From NCBI RefSeq assembly GCF_009734425.1, contig NZ_CP046455.1:806001-870000 (forward strand): 64,000 nucleotides of DNA. Direction: 5' to 3'. A model generated the notes under the pieces. It saw only the letters and a program-made list of their open reading frames with translations. It did no database searches and was not told the origin of the DNA. This document shows positions 37,150-47,531 of this stretch, one piece after another (position 1 is the stretch's first letter; each line of letters begins with the position of its first letter). Origin of the DNA: Corynebacterium occultum (GTDB lineage Bacteria > Actinomycetota > Actinomycetes > Mycobacteriales > Mycobacteriaceae). A program made the position numbers and the translations under genes.

Positions 37150-37953
37150 CTAGGTGGCGGGCTGGACCGGCTCCAGCACCTTAGTCGTGATCAGTGCCTC
37201 AAGATGATTGTGGAGCTCTTCAGGAAGGTTCCCGCCCGTGACGAGAACTCCGAGTTCCATGTTCCGCTCCATCGCCGCGGACGTGAGATTCGCGCTCGTG
37301 ATGAAAGCGACCCGACCGTCGGCGACGGCGCACTTCGCATGGACCACACCGGGATACTGGCCTGCAGCGCCTTTCTCGTGGGCCGACCATGCGAACAGCC
37401 GAGCTGAGGGCACCAGCTTCCGCATTGCCTCCGCCGAGTCGTGATCGACTTTCCCGCCATGTGCGGTCGAAGACTCAAGCAGAACGTCGATCTGGACCCC
37501 GCGTTCGACGGCCTCGGTCAACGCCTTGCCAATCGACTTCACCTGGTACGCCACGAAACTGACAACGAAGAGACGCCGTTGTGCTGCGTTGATGACTCCC
37601 ATGAGCACCTGCTCGGTGTGCCGGACTGGGACCTGGGCGGAGGACGGCCCTGTCCAAGTGAGTTCGACAGAGCCGCGGCGCTGCTGCTCAACAGCCGTTG
37701 CTGATGCTCCTCGAAGTGCAGTCGCCACGTCACGTGGCGACATCGAATCTGCGCCGTGCCAGGCCTGACCAAGTTTGGTGATGAGCACCTTGTCCGCGTT
37801 GGGCCCGAAGGCCGGGCGAGCCAGCGTGAACTGCTCCACTGATCCGAGTCCTTCGATCTTGGAGGCGACTACGCGAACGCGATCAGGGTGAAGCTCCAGA
37901 CCCAGCTCCGCGACAACAGCAAGAAGCTCGTCCATGTCAAGCACTGGCCCCAT
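37150..37953 (-). CDS. drmC: DISARM protein DrmC, phospholipase D domain
   Basis: The 267-residue protein carries one HKD motif, H205-A-K207-x4-D212, followed by ITSANLTSAAMERNMELG, the standard PLD-family end. PLD-fold members act on phosphodiesters of lipids or nucleic acids, usually as dimers with two HKD motifs; this one would need to dimerise. DrmC is the PLD component of the DISARM anti-phage system and, in the studied system, was not essential for protection. It is the last gene of the operon and overlaps drmB by 17 bases; an inner ATG at 37935 would remove the overlap. Confidence 0.92.
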   Translation of the reverse strand: MGPVLDMDELLAVVAELGLELHPDRVRVVASKIEGLGSVEQFTLARPAFGPNADKVLITKLGQAWHGADSMSPRDVATALRGASATAVEQQRRGSVELTWTGPSSAQVPVRHTEQVLMGVINAAQRRLFVVSFVAYQVKSIGKALTEAVERGVQIDVLLESSTAHGGKVDHDSAEAMRKLVPSARLFAWSAHEKGAAGQYPGVVHAKCAVADGRVAFITSANLTSAAMERNMELGVLVTGGNLPEELHNHLEALITTKVLEPVQPAT

Positions 37954-39775
37954 GGAACAGACAGGCCTGATCGTCCCTCAGCGTGGGGATCACGAGGGCC
38001 CGGTCGAGGTAGCGATTGCCGCGTTCACACGAGGTCTCTGAGACGAACGTGCACGAATGGCAAGCGGCTGCGTGGAGCGAGCGGTCCTTGCTCGGATCGT
38101 GCTCCGAACACAGAGGGTCTGACGAGCAGATGGAGGCTCGTTCGAGCGCTTGGTCGAGTAGTCGGCCCAGGAAGTCGGGTTTGCCGAGGTCGACGAGGCC
38201 ACCGAGCGTACCGTCCGAATCGGCAGCGGCTGTGTACAGCAGGATGCCAGCCATCGGCGCCTCGGGGTCTGAACTCGCGTAGACGCGCTCTCGGATGCTT
38301 GCGGCGTTGTATCCGCACTCAAGCGCGAGCTCACGAACGAGGAGATGCGCGATGGTGTGGAGCATGGTGTACCGGCTCGGGGGGAAGCCAACTTCGGGCT
38401 TCAGATGGCGAGCGTTCCGCCAGCCCTGATGACCGACGAACAGAGTCTTGTCACGGTCGGCTACGTGCACATTCTGCTCCCACGACTTGATGACGGACTC
38501 GTTGAACTCGATGAAGATTCCTTCGCCATGCACTTCACTGGCCGGAACCCACTCCGTTGTACCTCGCGTGAGCGCGGCCATTGGCGGGCGTTCGTCAGGA
38601 TCGTTCGTTTCCTCGGGTGCTTCGACGCGGGTATATCCGATAAGTGCGTTGACTTCCCTGAGCCGTTCGAGCAGAAGCACGCGCTCGACCTGAGTTTCAT
38701 ACCCAACTGGCGCCGCAACGGTTGTGCTCATGAAGTGGGGCCAGTCGCTAGGCGGACTGCTTGAGGTCAGTACCTCCCACTCCGGGCCCTTGATGTCGCC
38801 TTCGGAGACGACCTCAATGCTTTTCCCCGCTTTACGGTGTTGGATCTCCTGCCAGATGCTGGGAACATCCCACTTGTCTATGCCGGGTAAGGCGCTGGTT
38901 CGGACCAGGGTCTTGACGATGCCTCTGAGCTCAGCTTCGTCGTCCACGTCTGCAAAGTGCTCCCAGCCATCAAGGACCAGTTGGCTCAGTTGGTTCTTCT
39001 CTAGCGGGATGGCAAGCACGGAGAGGGTGACGGGAAACCAACTGTTGGTCGCGCCAAGCAGGATCGTACGGGGTTCTTGGGTGCAGTCCTCGTATGAGTC
39101 GAGGTGAGGATGCCGCCCCCGACACCCAGGAAGATTGTCCGCGGCGTCCTTTCCGAATGCGTGGACAAGCGAGCGAGCGTTGTCGCAGGTATCGCACTTG
39201 ACCCAAAGGTTCTCGGTCTGCAGGGACGCGCCCCGCTCGAAGAATCGGAATGTGCCCTTACAGTCCGACCCACCGTGGATGAACCAGCTCCAAGGGAAGT
39301 CATCAAGGTGCCCGTTACGGCAGGCAAGGAGGAAGCGAGCAGGCACGGCGTCCGCACGCTTGCCCTTGTCGCAGTTCGTGTGGAGGAAGTGGGTTCGCTC
39401 TGGCCGGTAGGGGAAGCTCTTGATGTCGAACAGGCCCGAGTCGTACTCTGCGAGAAGTCCACACTTGATACAGCGCAGCCACCGTGGGAACGGGCTGACC
39501 GGAACGCCAACACGGCCTTCGGCAGAGAAGGGGTCGGGGCGATCCTCTTGGAGGAATGGGGGGATGCGGAGCCGCTGCACGTGCGGGCCGAGGACACGCT
39601 TGACCTCGGCGAGCAATCGGGCTTCTTCAACTGGAGGACATCTGTTGGGATCCCATTTGTTGAGCCCCATCGTGACGACCGATAGGTTTGGCAGGTCAAC
39701 GATTGAGCCAGGCCCGTAGGCCCACAGCAGCTGGCTTGGACGGACTTGGCCGACTACGTGGTTGTTCGTGCTCAT
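37937..39775 (-). CDS. drmB: DISARM protein DrmB, DUF1998 domain
   Basis: The 612-residue protein has DUF1998 at its C-terminus (about residues 470-590: HTIAHLLVRELALECGYN, GILLYTAAADSDGTLGGLVD), with a Cys cluster (CSSDPLC, AACHSCTF and ETSCERGN) that probably binds zinc. The N-terminal half also has Cys pairs (CIKCGLL; CDTC). DrmB forms a complex with the helicase DrmA and is part of the DISARM core. Its ATG overlaps the drmA stop by 4 bases. Confidence 0.93.
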   Translation of the reverse strand: MSTNNHVVGQVRPSQLLWAYGPGSIVDLPNLSVVTMGLNKWDPNRCPPVEEARLLAEVKRVLGPHVQRLRIPPFLQEDRPDPFSAEGRVGVPVSPFPRWLRCIKCGLLAEYDSGLFDIKSFPYRPERTHFLHTNCDKGKRADAVPARFLLACRNGHLDDFPWSWFIHGGSDCKGTFRFFERGASLQTENLWVKCDTCDNARSLVHAFGKDAADNLPGCRGRHPHLDSYEDCTQEPRTILLGATNSWFPVTLSVLAIPLEKNQLSQLVLDGWEHFADVDDEAELRGIVKTLVRTSALPGIDKWDVPSIWQEIQHRKAGKSIEVVSEGDIKGPEWEVLTSSSPPSDWPHFMSTTVAAPVGYETQVERVLLLERLREVNALIGYTRVEAPEETNDPDERPPMAALTRGTTEWVPASEVHGEGIFIEFNESVIKSWEQNVHVADRDKTLFVGHQGWRNARHLKPEVGFPPSRYTMLHTIAHLLVRELALECGYNAASIRERVYASSDPEAPMAGILLYTAAADSDGTLGGLVDLGKPDFLGRLLDQALERASICSSDPLCSEHDPSKDRSLHAAACHSCTFVSETSCERGNRYLDRALVIPTLRDDQACLFHGASA

Positions 39776-42700
39776 GCGGCGCCTCCGTCATTGGGTCGAG
39801 ACCGTGGTTTCCACGGTGGGGCCTCGGCCGAGCGCCTTGATGCGTCCATTATGAGTTGGACGCCGGGTTCTACCTCCCGCATGGACATCGGGACAGTGAA
39901 CTCGTCCCACGCTTGGGCGCCAGGCTTCCTCAACAACGCGACCACATCGCCCTGCCCGCGCCCAGTCTCATAGCCGAGGCGGCGCCCGCCCATTGCGGCT
40001 TCCTTCGCCCAACGGTCGATCCGGTCACGGGCCATCCTGAGAACGAGGTCACGCGCGGCCTTGTCTTTGGCTTTCCATGCCCGTTCCGAGACGGCTTCGA
40101 TCGCCTGTGTCGCTTCTGGTCCGGAGGTCTTTTCCATCAGCTGGGCACCGAGATTCGGGTTCAGCGAATCGTTGCCGAGCCGCATCAAGCTTACCATGGT
40201 ACCCGTCAGCGCACGATCAAGTGCCCTGGGGGCGAACGGTGTCACGGATTGGGCTTCGACGTGCTTGTAGAACGTCGAGTGGTAGTGCTCGAACGTCTCG
40301 TAGTGCGACAAGTCGCGCGGCCTGCTCCAGGTGAAGACCGTGACAACCAGGCCGGGGAAAGAACGTCCGACGCGGCTCGTGGCCTGGATGTACTCGGCGG
40401 TGTTCTTCGGTTGTCCGTTGACGACCATGAGGCCGAGACGATTCACGTCAACGCCCACCGACAGCATGTTGGTGGCAAGAACGATGTCGTAGGCGCGAGT
40501 CTCTCCAGACTCCCACTTCTCCTTGAAGGGCAACTCCAGACGGTCAAGCTTCTGCGGAATCTCTTTGCTGGTCACTCGTGAGGTCAGTTCGTCTACCTGG
40601 TTCACCGAGCGTTGTGTCAGGCCAGGGCGACTCACGTCACTCATCTCGACCCGATATGCACGAGTCTGCACATCATCCTCGGCCAGGCGTCTCATGCCTC
40701 CGAGTTCGCGTAGTGAGTTGAAGTAGCCGACCAGGGTCATGTATGGGTCCGCGGCAGCACCGAAGTCTTGGAAGAGGGTCTTCGCCGCAGTGAGCAATGC
40801 GACGTACACGCGGATGAGCACCGCAGGCCGTGAGCTGCCTGGTGAGCAGATGCCAAGGTAGAGCCTGCCGGGCCGGTCTTCTGTGGAGCGCTGCACCGAG
40901 AAGAAGTTGTCCTCAACGTCCAAACCGTGTGGCGGGAAGATCGCGACTTGGCGTAGGAACACGTTGTTCACCTGTTCCTCGGCCTTTCGGACGGTGGCGG
41001 TCGAGGCGATGACCTTCGGCCGGACCTTCTTGTCGCCCAGGGTCCACGTGGACAGTTCGTCGACGGCCGTCTCATAGACGCCAACCATCGTTCCAAGTGG
41101 TCCACTGATGAGGTGGAACTCGTCCTGAATAATGAGGTCGGGTGGCCGAAGCGGCGAAATTACCTTCACACGGGTCGCGGGTTTTCCTCGCTCAGCCTTG
41201 TGATTTCCTTGGCAAGGGCTCCCGGGCCACAGCAGGCCATGACGTGGGCATTCTGACGTGGCAGCACCGAACAGTGCCCGAGTCTGTCCGCGCCACGCCA
41301 TCATCGCGAACTTATCGACCGTGGCGATCAGCATCGACGGTGGACGGCGATAGATTTCCTCGTCCACCACAACGACAGGGAGTCCAAGCTCGGGGTATTG
41401 GGCCTTGGAGAACTCGCAGCGGCCATACTTGTCGCTGCAATAGATGAACGTCTGGTCTGCGCCAGGATACTTCTCGACGGTGATGTCTCGGCCAGGGTTG
41501 ATCGCGGAACCGCACCAGGGACAGCTGGTCAACTGCGCGGGTGTTGAACCTGTGTCGCGGCGGTTATCGCGTTCCTTCTCGATCGCCTCGTGGCTGTCTT
41601 CTGTGCGGTTCGGGGTCACCTTCCCGCCAACCCAGAGGCCAAGAGTAAAGGGCTCCGAGCCCCAGGTCTCGGGGTCTTGTTTGCGGAGCAACTCCATGGC
41701 GCAGATGAGGGTTGAGGCTCGCTGGAACTGCTGCAAGGTGAGGAGACGCAGCGTGTAGCGCATGATGACGGCGAGACCGCGTGTGGCATCGAGGCCGCCG
41801 AGCGTGCCTTGGAAGCGTCGGATCGACATGGCAAACGCCGCGACACCAAGATACGCCTCAGTCTTGCCGCCGCCGGTTGGGAACCAGAGCAAGTCGGCGT
41901 ATGCGGCCAGCGGTTCTGTCCGGTCCGAGTGCTTAGGGTCTGCCAACGCTGGGACAGATAGGAGCAGGAAAGCAAGCTGGAACGGATGCCAGGTGCGGTT
42001 CTCAGGGATGTTCAGCTTGTCCACCGTAACGGCCTCGTCCTGGCGACGTTTGCGGGCGTAGATGCCACGAACGCGCTGTTGCGCCATAGCGCGGTTGGCG
42101 AACCGGAACGCCGACATGGCATCCGTGTTCAGGCGCAGCGTCGAGATGCCTTCCTTGAGCCGTTCGAGGATGAGTTCGCAACGCTCCATAGCGTCCTGGG
42201 CTTGAGTGTCATAGCCCTCGACGGCTACCCCGATGGCAGCGCGGTTCTCTGCAATCCAGTCCTCATAATCCCCGGCGAGAACGGTCAGGGCTGCGAGTAG
42301 TTCGTCGTCGGACAGCTCGGCTGAATCAGCCAGCTTCTCCATGTCGAGCCAACCGTGCGCCCTCAGGTCGCGTAAGGCCGCACGGTCGGCTGAGTCAGCC
42401 CCAGGGGCCTCGGTGATCTGGATTTCCTGATCGGGGATGACCGCAGTCCGCACCTCAGTTGCCAGCTCAGGGTCGGACGTACTAACCACTGCGTGAACCG
42501 AGGTTCCGTGGCCGGTTGCGAACTCAACACGCCTCCTGTAGATCATCTCCAGCGACAACCGTTCTTCGTCGTGCTGCTTGACATCAAGCAACGGACGACG
42601 GCGAAAGACAGCGCCGCCAGCGTCGTCTCGTACAACGATCTCCGGCTGGAAGACCCAGGCTTGGTCACGGTTCTGCTGTGGCTCGGTCTGTCCGTTGACC

Positions 42701-43674
42701 AGAAACAGCGTCACCAGTCGATCACCTTGGCCGACCGGCCGACTGACGCTTCCTTCGAGACGAACCTCGGGGACTGCGTTGTCCACGGTGCATGGCGTGA
42801 GTGATCCTTCCCTCACTGCGAGCGTGACCTTTCCGCCCGCGGGAATTCGCTTCCAGCAACGCTTCCCCGACTCTTCTGACTTGCCCCGTACGTAGCGTCC
42901 CCACGACACCGCGACCTCGACCGCTTCCTGGTCGTCCGGCACGCAGAACGTCAAGCCCATGGAGGACGGAACCAGTGACTGGCTCTTGGAAGCGTTGGCC
43001 TCTGGTTCGTCGTCTTCCTCCACCGGGCTCGTAGCCGGTACGGAATCGCGGCTGATGTGCGCCTCATTCCCGTAAACACGAAGATCATCGGGCGTATCAC
43101 CGTCGGCGATCTCTTCCTCAGCGAACTCCGAGCTCTGTGGCGCGTTGTGCGCGTGGTCCAAGGGTGCAAGCTTGCCCACCAGGTACCGGTCGCGCACGCT
43201 CATGCCCACGATCTCCTCGTGTGGTCCGTTCGCAGGGCCGAGTAGATCGTCGACGACAGCAAGCCGTAGGAGTTCTCGCACGTAAGCTTGCTCGGCCTTC
43301 GTCTGGCCGGCCAGGTTTGGAGCGGCGCTGAACGGATTGCCTGTCAATCGGACGACCGCTTTCTCGAAGAGCTCCCACGACACCCGAGTTGCACCATGAC
43401 TCGGGTTGTGCGCAATTCCGAGGGCCACTAGAGGGATTGAGTCGGTGGAGCGGAGCAACCCGTGCAGGTAAACCGTCATATTTCCCAGAGACTGCCGGAC
43501 GCGGTATACGCGCGCTACCGCCACTGCTGCGCCCTCAACCGTGATGAGCACACCGTCTCCTCGCTGAAGTTCGCCACCCCTCGTTGTGACTTTCGTAACG
43601 GCAGTTAGTGACTCCTCGTGACCGGGTTGAACTGCGACGGTCCAGGCGTTTGGTATGTTCATTGCTCCAACCAA
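39772..43674 (-). CDS. drmA: DISARM helicase DrmA
   Basis: The 1300-residue superfamily 2 helicase has Walker A PTGGGKT (599-605), a zinc-ribbon-like insert (CPWC 719-722 with CSDKYGRC about 746-753), motif II DEFH (851-854), SVGVD (motif V region) and QATSRVGRSFPGL (motif VI). The N-terminal 590 residues include acidic linkers and helical parts. DrmA-DrmB is the core sensing unit of DISARM. An ATG at 43662 has a GGAG ribosome binding site at good spacing and may be the real start. A 90-base gap separates it from drmMI, the only clear gap in the operon. Confidence 0.95.
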   Translation of the reverse strand: MVGAMNIPNAWTVAVQPGHEESLTAVTKVTTRGGELQRGDGVLITVEGAAVAVARVYRVRQSLGNMTVYLHGLLRSTDSIPLVALGIAHNPSHGATRVSWELFEKAVVRLTGNPFSAAPNLAGQTKAEQAYVRELLRLAVVDDLLGPANGPHEEIVGMSVRDRYLVGKLAPLDHAHNAPQSSEFAEEEIADGDTPDDLRVYGNEAHISRDSVPATSPVEEDDEPEANASKSQSLVPSSMGLTFCVPDDQEAVEVAVSWGRYVRGKSEESGKRCWKRIPAGGKVTLAVREGSLTPCTVDNAVPEVRLEGSVSRPVGQGDRLVTLFLVNGQTEPQQNRDQAWVFQPEIVVRDDAGGAVFRRRPLLDVKQHDEERLSLEMIYRRRVEFATGHGTSVHAVVSTSDPELATEVRTAVIPDQEIQITEAPGADSADRAALRDLRAHGWLDMEKLADSAELSDDELLAALTVLAGDYEDWIAENRAAIGVAVEGYDTQAQDAMERCELILERLKEGISTLRLNTDAMSAFRFANRAMAQQRVRGIYARKRRQDEAVTVDKLNIPENRTWHPFQLAFLLLSVPALADPKHSDRTEPLAAYADLLWFPTGGGKTEAYLGVAAFAMSIRRFQGTLGGLDATRGLAVIMRYTLRLLTLQQFQRASTLICAMELLRKQDPETWGSEPFTLGLWVGGKVTPNRTEDSHEAIEKERDNRRDTGSTPAQLTSCPWCGSAINPGRDITVEKYPGADQTFIYCSDKYGRCEFSKAQYPELGLPVVVVDEEIYRRPPSMLIATVDKFAMMAWRGQTRALFGAATSECPRHGLLWPGSPCQGNHKAERGKPATRVKVISPLRPPDLIIQDEFHLISGPLGTMVGVYETAVDELSTWTLGDKKVRPKVIASTATVRKAEEQVNNVFLRQVAIFPPHGLDVEDNFFSVQRSTEDRPGRLYLGICSPGSSRPAVLIRVYVALLTAAKTLFQDFGAAADPYMTLVGYFNSLRELGGMRRLAEDDVQTRAYRVEMSDVSRPGLTQRSVNQVDELTSRVTSKEIPQKLDRLELPFKEKWESGETRAYDIVLATNMLSVGVDVNRLGLMVVNGQPKNTAEYIQATSRVGRSFPGLVVTVFTWSRPRDLSHYETFEHYHSTFYKHVEAQSVTPFAPRALDRALTGTMVSLMRLGNDSLNPNLGAQLMEKTSGPEATQAIEAVSERAWKAKDKAARDLVLRMARDRIDRWAKEAAMGGRRLGYETGRGQGDVVALLRKPGAQAWDEFTVPMSMREVEPGVQLIMDASRRSAEAPPWKPRSRPNDGGAA

Positions 43675-43763
43675 TCAACACCGAGCCACGGAGTTTTTTC
43701 AGAATAGAACAAGCCGGGTAACCTGCCCTGACTCAGCGCGTAGTCATCAAACGATTGCATAGT

Positions 43764-46700
43764 TCAGCACCTGATCTCTGTGTTTTCGATTCTCGCGCTC
43801 ATCTCTGGCGAAACCGAGTAGGCCTGGAATACGGCGATATCTAAAGCAGCCATTGCTTGCAGGATCTGCTCGGGGTCATTTATCGCATCCAGAACGGCGG
43901 CAGCAGCTTCCTCAATCTCGACAATTCTCCCGTCATGCGACGGAGGCATCGGAAGCTGCTCAACCATGGCTCCAGAAAAGCTAATTCCGCCATCAACTCC
44001 TAGGGCGCCGAACGCCTCCTGAACATAAAATCGCATGAGCCGTGAGTTCAGAATCCCGAGCAACGTGGGTAGCACCTCGTCGGAGTGTCGCGGTAAGACA
44101 ATAACGCTCGATTTGCCAGCAACATATGAGCCGTCGCGGTCCCAAAACGCCTCGAACTTTCGCATCCCTGAGAGGATCAACTTCGGAGCCACAGCCTGCG
44201 CATATCTTCGCGGCAACTCCTCGGCAAGGATTCGCCTAGCAACGACCGGCCGGGCGAACCGCTTCTTTAGATATCGGGTGTCAGATTCACCCCAGAGAGA
44301 AACAAACGGGTCGACTGTTCCCGTGTTTAGCAAACGGAATGAATCTACCGAGTCCGATCCCTCTGTCACCCAATCGCGAAGCCGGTACGCCTCCGCAACC
44401 GTGAACGGATCGCTCGCTACTGCGACGTCTCCAATTCGGCGATCCGAACTCGCGAGGTGGATAAGTATGTCGACATTCGTCGAGAGCAAGAAGCCCCAAT
44501 TCTGCCATTTCATAATTCGACTTCGCGGCACTCGCGATATCTCTGTGCCATGGCTTCCCGGTCTTCTCACCTGGACATTGTCGTCAATCGCGAGCCCAAA
44601 TCCGGCCGAGATGGCAGCTACACCAGCATTGGCGAATGCGCGGCCTTGGGAGAAATCAATGATGTGGCTTAGGGAGTTCGCCGTCAGATCGCGAAGTGCA
44701 GAACCGTAGGGAGCCGCGAGCCATTTGTTTGGACTGATCATGAAAACGGGAGACCCAGGCCTCACTATTTGGATCGCCCGCTCGATAAACGGCACATACA
44801 AGTCCCAGTTGCCTTTGGCGGTTGAGTATGCACCAGAGAGATACTGCCTCAGTTGCGGGTCGGAGCGGACCATCGTCTCGGAGTCAACAAATGGCGGGTT
44901 CCCGAACGCTGCATCGAAACCTCCTGCGGCAAACACCTCCGGGAACTCCAGTGCCCAGTGGAACGGGTCTCTCGCCAGTTCCTTATCGTCCGTCACCGGA
45001 TGCCACGAGCTTCGAGCGATTGCGCGCAACGCCTCAGTGTCTGCCCGGTTCCCTTCAAGCGCGCCTGCGGCGGTCAATGCCAACCCGTCGCATGCGCCGT
45101 TCAGGCCCCTGGAAGCCGGGCCGCGACGGAAAACTTCAGCCAGGAAAGCGTCCGCCACGAGGTCCACGGCACCCATGGTCTCTTGGGCTTCCTGATTTAG
45201 GGCTGCTCGGGAGCGCACATCCGCAATGTCTAGCTCTCGGCCCGATCGGAGTCTCTTTCGAACTTCGGCGGCACGCTGCACGGCGTGCGAGACGACATCG
45301 TCAAGTAAGCCAGTCTGACGTTCGCCTCGAACTGGTTCTAGACGCATCTGTATCAGTTGTTCGGTGGTGTGCACCCCAACGAGACTGTCGCCCCCTCGCA
45401 AATTGTGATCGAGGAAACCGAATGGTTTGCCCTTCGACAGAGTCACGAGCCAAATCGACAATTTCGCGAGCTCGACGGCCAGCGGGTTGATGTCCACCCC
45501 ATAGAGACAACGCTGAGAGACAAACCTACGGGCGACGGTGATCCGCTCGTCTGCCTGCGTCGGCAGAGGATCGGCGGCCCCGAGGTCCTCAACTACGTCT
45601 CCGTCGGCATTCACGAGGTGTCCGTCTGCCTCGGCGCTGGCCCATGCTTCAACCAGTCGTTCTGCCAAGTACCGGCAAGCCTGTACGAGGAATGCACCTG
45701 AACCCATCGCAGGGTCACAGACCCTTAGACCAAGGATCACTTCGGGAGACCTAAGAACCCACTGATCCCTTGGGCGTCCTTCTGTTGGGCCAGTGTATAC
45801 GAGGGGTTCGAGCGCAACGCCCACGATCTGCTCGGTCAGCGAGCGTGGAGTGTAGTGTGTACCGCTTTCTCGTCGATCGGCGCCTGGCGTGACCATGAAG
45901 GAGTGAGCTCCGTAAATAATCGCCTCACCCCAGGCATCACTTCTTAGAAGGTTGGCGAATGGGGCGATGCGCTCCAGCAGAGTGTCATTGCCATTCGCTG
46001 CACTTAGGAGGGCAGTTCGCGCTGCATCTGAAGCCGGTTTCGAGAGCGCTCTTCGGACCGCCGCTGGGGTTCGCCCTGTCTCTTTGGCGATCTTGGAGAC
46101 GAGATCGTCTGGGTGTTCGAGTCGCAGCGACTCCATCTCGGCCAAGCCCATCGTTGGATAGCGGTTCTTCGCCGAGCCCTCAAGACCTAGTGTGATGTCC
46201 GGGACACGAACAACCGTGTAGTCCAGCAGGCCTTCGTAGACGTGCCCAATCTGCTCAACGTCCAAGGCTCTGTACGACAGAGCAAGCGCACCGTGAGATT
46301 GCTCCAGCACCTGCAAGGAGTTGAGGAGTAGAAGGACCGTGCGATTATCGATCGGCAGCGGCTGCGAGACCGTGTCCAGCCATGAAGTGCCCAGCGCGCG
46401 ACCTTCGAGGAACGGGTACCGGTCGGGGTCGAATAAGGAGCCACCCATGGCGGGTAGCCGCAGATCTTCGTGCTCGATACCTGCGTAGACGGCACGGAAC
46501 GCAGCCAAGAGCCTCGCCCAAGCATCGAAGCGGCGTTCCAGCACTTCATCGCCCAGTTGGTCTGCTTCCTCAGCAAGTTTTCCACGGAGTGTAGAGACCG
46601 CGAGGTTCTGGTCGTACACGGGGTCGCCCAGAAGGAAAAGGCCCCTCTCTTCGGCGCACAAGACGAACACGAGACGCATCATGACCGTGAGTGATGCCTC

Positions 46701-47531
46701 ATAGAGCAACGATGGCGGCACATCGCGCAGGAGTTCCCGGTTGCGGTCCTGATCGGCCTTGTCGAGCGCTTGAATCAGAACCTCGGTGGCTCGGCGCACC
46801 TGCTCGCCGAGTGTGTCGGTGACTTCCTCCTGGTGTTTCAGTGACTCGTCGAGTAGCGCTTCGAGGGTCTGGTCGGTGGGCCCGAAGCAACGTCGCACGC
46901 CGAGCAACGACTGAAACGCCTTGAGCGTCGCCGGCTCCTGGAACCAGAAGCGCGAATGCCAGACGGCCTGCCCAGATGGTGTGTCAGCGGGCGCGTTGAC
47001 GAGCACCCACGATTCTCCGTTCGTCACGATCCCGATTCGGACCCCGTGCTCACGACACAGCAGGGTCATCCGTTCCAACTCAGTCGCGAGCCAGCCGTCA
47101 AGCTGAGCGGCGGACTCAAGGTCAGCGTCGGGGGGAGCCACTGCGATGAACGCGCGCGGCTCCGTTGAAGCTGGAGCGTGGATGATCCATGTGGGCGCGA
47201 AGTGCGCCGTCCCATCAGGTGATGAGATCGACGGAGCACCACCCACCCAAGAAGAGCGCGGTGTCGCCGACTCCTCGTCGAACTCAAGCAATTCGGTGAG
47301 GACCAGGTTCACCCACGCGTCGTGAAGCTGTGCGACAAGCAGGTCGTCCTCATCGACTGCTTCACGCCATTCATAGTAGGCGGAGCGGAGTCGCTGGCGA
47401 CGAGGGGTCTCAATCGATTCAAGGCCTTGCGGGAAGGCTTGTTCGAGAACTTTGAGCGTTAGAAACGGCCCCCTGGTCTCAACCAACGAGAGCCATTCGA
47501 CTTGCTGTGACTGTGCAACCATGGGGTTCAC
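43764..47531 (-). CDS. drmMI: DISARM class 1 N6-adenine methylase DrmMI
   Basis: The 1255-residue protein is an Eco57I/PglX-like N6-adenine methyltransferase: motif I DPAMGSG (606-612), the DINPLAVELAKLSIWL segment and the catalytic NPPF (878-881). A long N-terminal region (1-550) and a C-terminal target-recognition-like region flank it. In class 1 DISARM this enzyme marks host DNA. The GTG start overlaps the drmD stop (GTGA). Its 3' third is clearly AT-richer than the surrounding genome, for example at 43900-44700, which fits recent transfer. Confidence 0.93.
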   Translation of the reverse strand: MNPMVAQSQQVEWLSLVETRGPFLTLKVLEQAFPQGLESIETPRRQRLRSAYYEWREAVDEDDLLVAQLHDAWVNLVLTELLEFDEESATPRSSWVGGAPSISSPDGTAHFAPTWIIHAPASTEPRAFIAVAPPDADLESAAQLDGWLATELERMTLLCREHGVRIGIVTNGESWVLVNAPADTPSGQAVWHSRFWFQEPATLKAFQSLLGVRRCFGPTDQTLEALLDESLKHQEEVTDTLGEQVRRATEVLIQALDKADQDRNRELLRDVPPSLLYEASLTVMMRLVFVLCAEERGLFLLGDPVYDQNLAVSTLRGKLAEEADQLGDEVLERRFDAWARLLAAFRAVYAGIEHEDLRLPAMGGSLFDPDRYPFLEGRALGTSWLDTVSQPLPIDNRTVLLLLNSLQVLEQSHGALALSYRALDVEQIGHVYEGLLDYTVVRVPDITLGLEGSAKNRYPTMGLAEMESLRLEHPDDLVSKIAKETGRTPAAVRRALSKPASDAARTALLSAANGNDTLLERIAPFANLLRSDAWGEAIIYGAHSFMVTPGADRRESGTHYTPRSLTEQIVGVALEPLVYTGPTEGRPRDQWVLRSPEVILGLRVCDPAMGSGAFLVQACRYLAERLVEAWASAEADGHLVNADGDVVEDLGAADPLPTQADERITVARRFVSQRCLYGVDINPLAVELAKLSIWLVTLSKGKPFGFLDHNLRGGDSLVGVHTTEQLIQMRLEPVRGERQTGLLDDVVSHAVQRAAEVRKRLRSGRELDIADVRSRAALNQEAQETMGAVDLVADAFLAEVFRRGPASRGLNGACDGLALTAAGALEGNRADTEALRAIARSSWHPVTDDKELARDPFHWALEFPEVFAAGGFDAAFGNPPFVDSETMVRSDPQLRQYLSGAYSTAKGNWDLYVPFIERAIQIVRPGSPVFMISPNKWLAAPYGSALRDLTANSLSHIIDFSQGRAFANAGVAAISAGFGLAIDDNVQVRRPGSHGTEISRVPRSRIMKWQNWGFLLSTNVDILIHLASSDRRIGDVAVASDPFTVAEAYRLRDWVTEGSDSVDSFRLLNTGTVDPFVSLWGESDTRYLKKRFARPVVARRILAEELPRRYAQAVAPKLILSGMRKFEAFWDRDGSYVAGKSSVIVLPRHSDEVLPTLLGILNSRLMRFYVQEAFGALGVDGGISFSGAMVEQLPMPPSHDGRIVEIEEAAAAVLDAINDPEQILQAMAALDIAVFQAYSVSPEMSARIENTEIRC

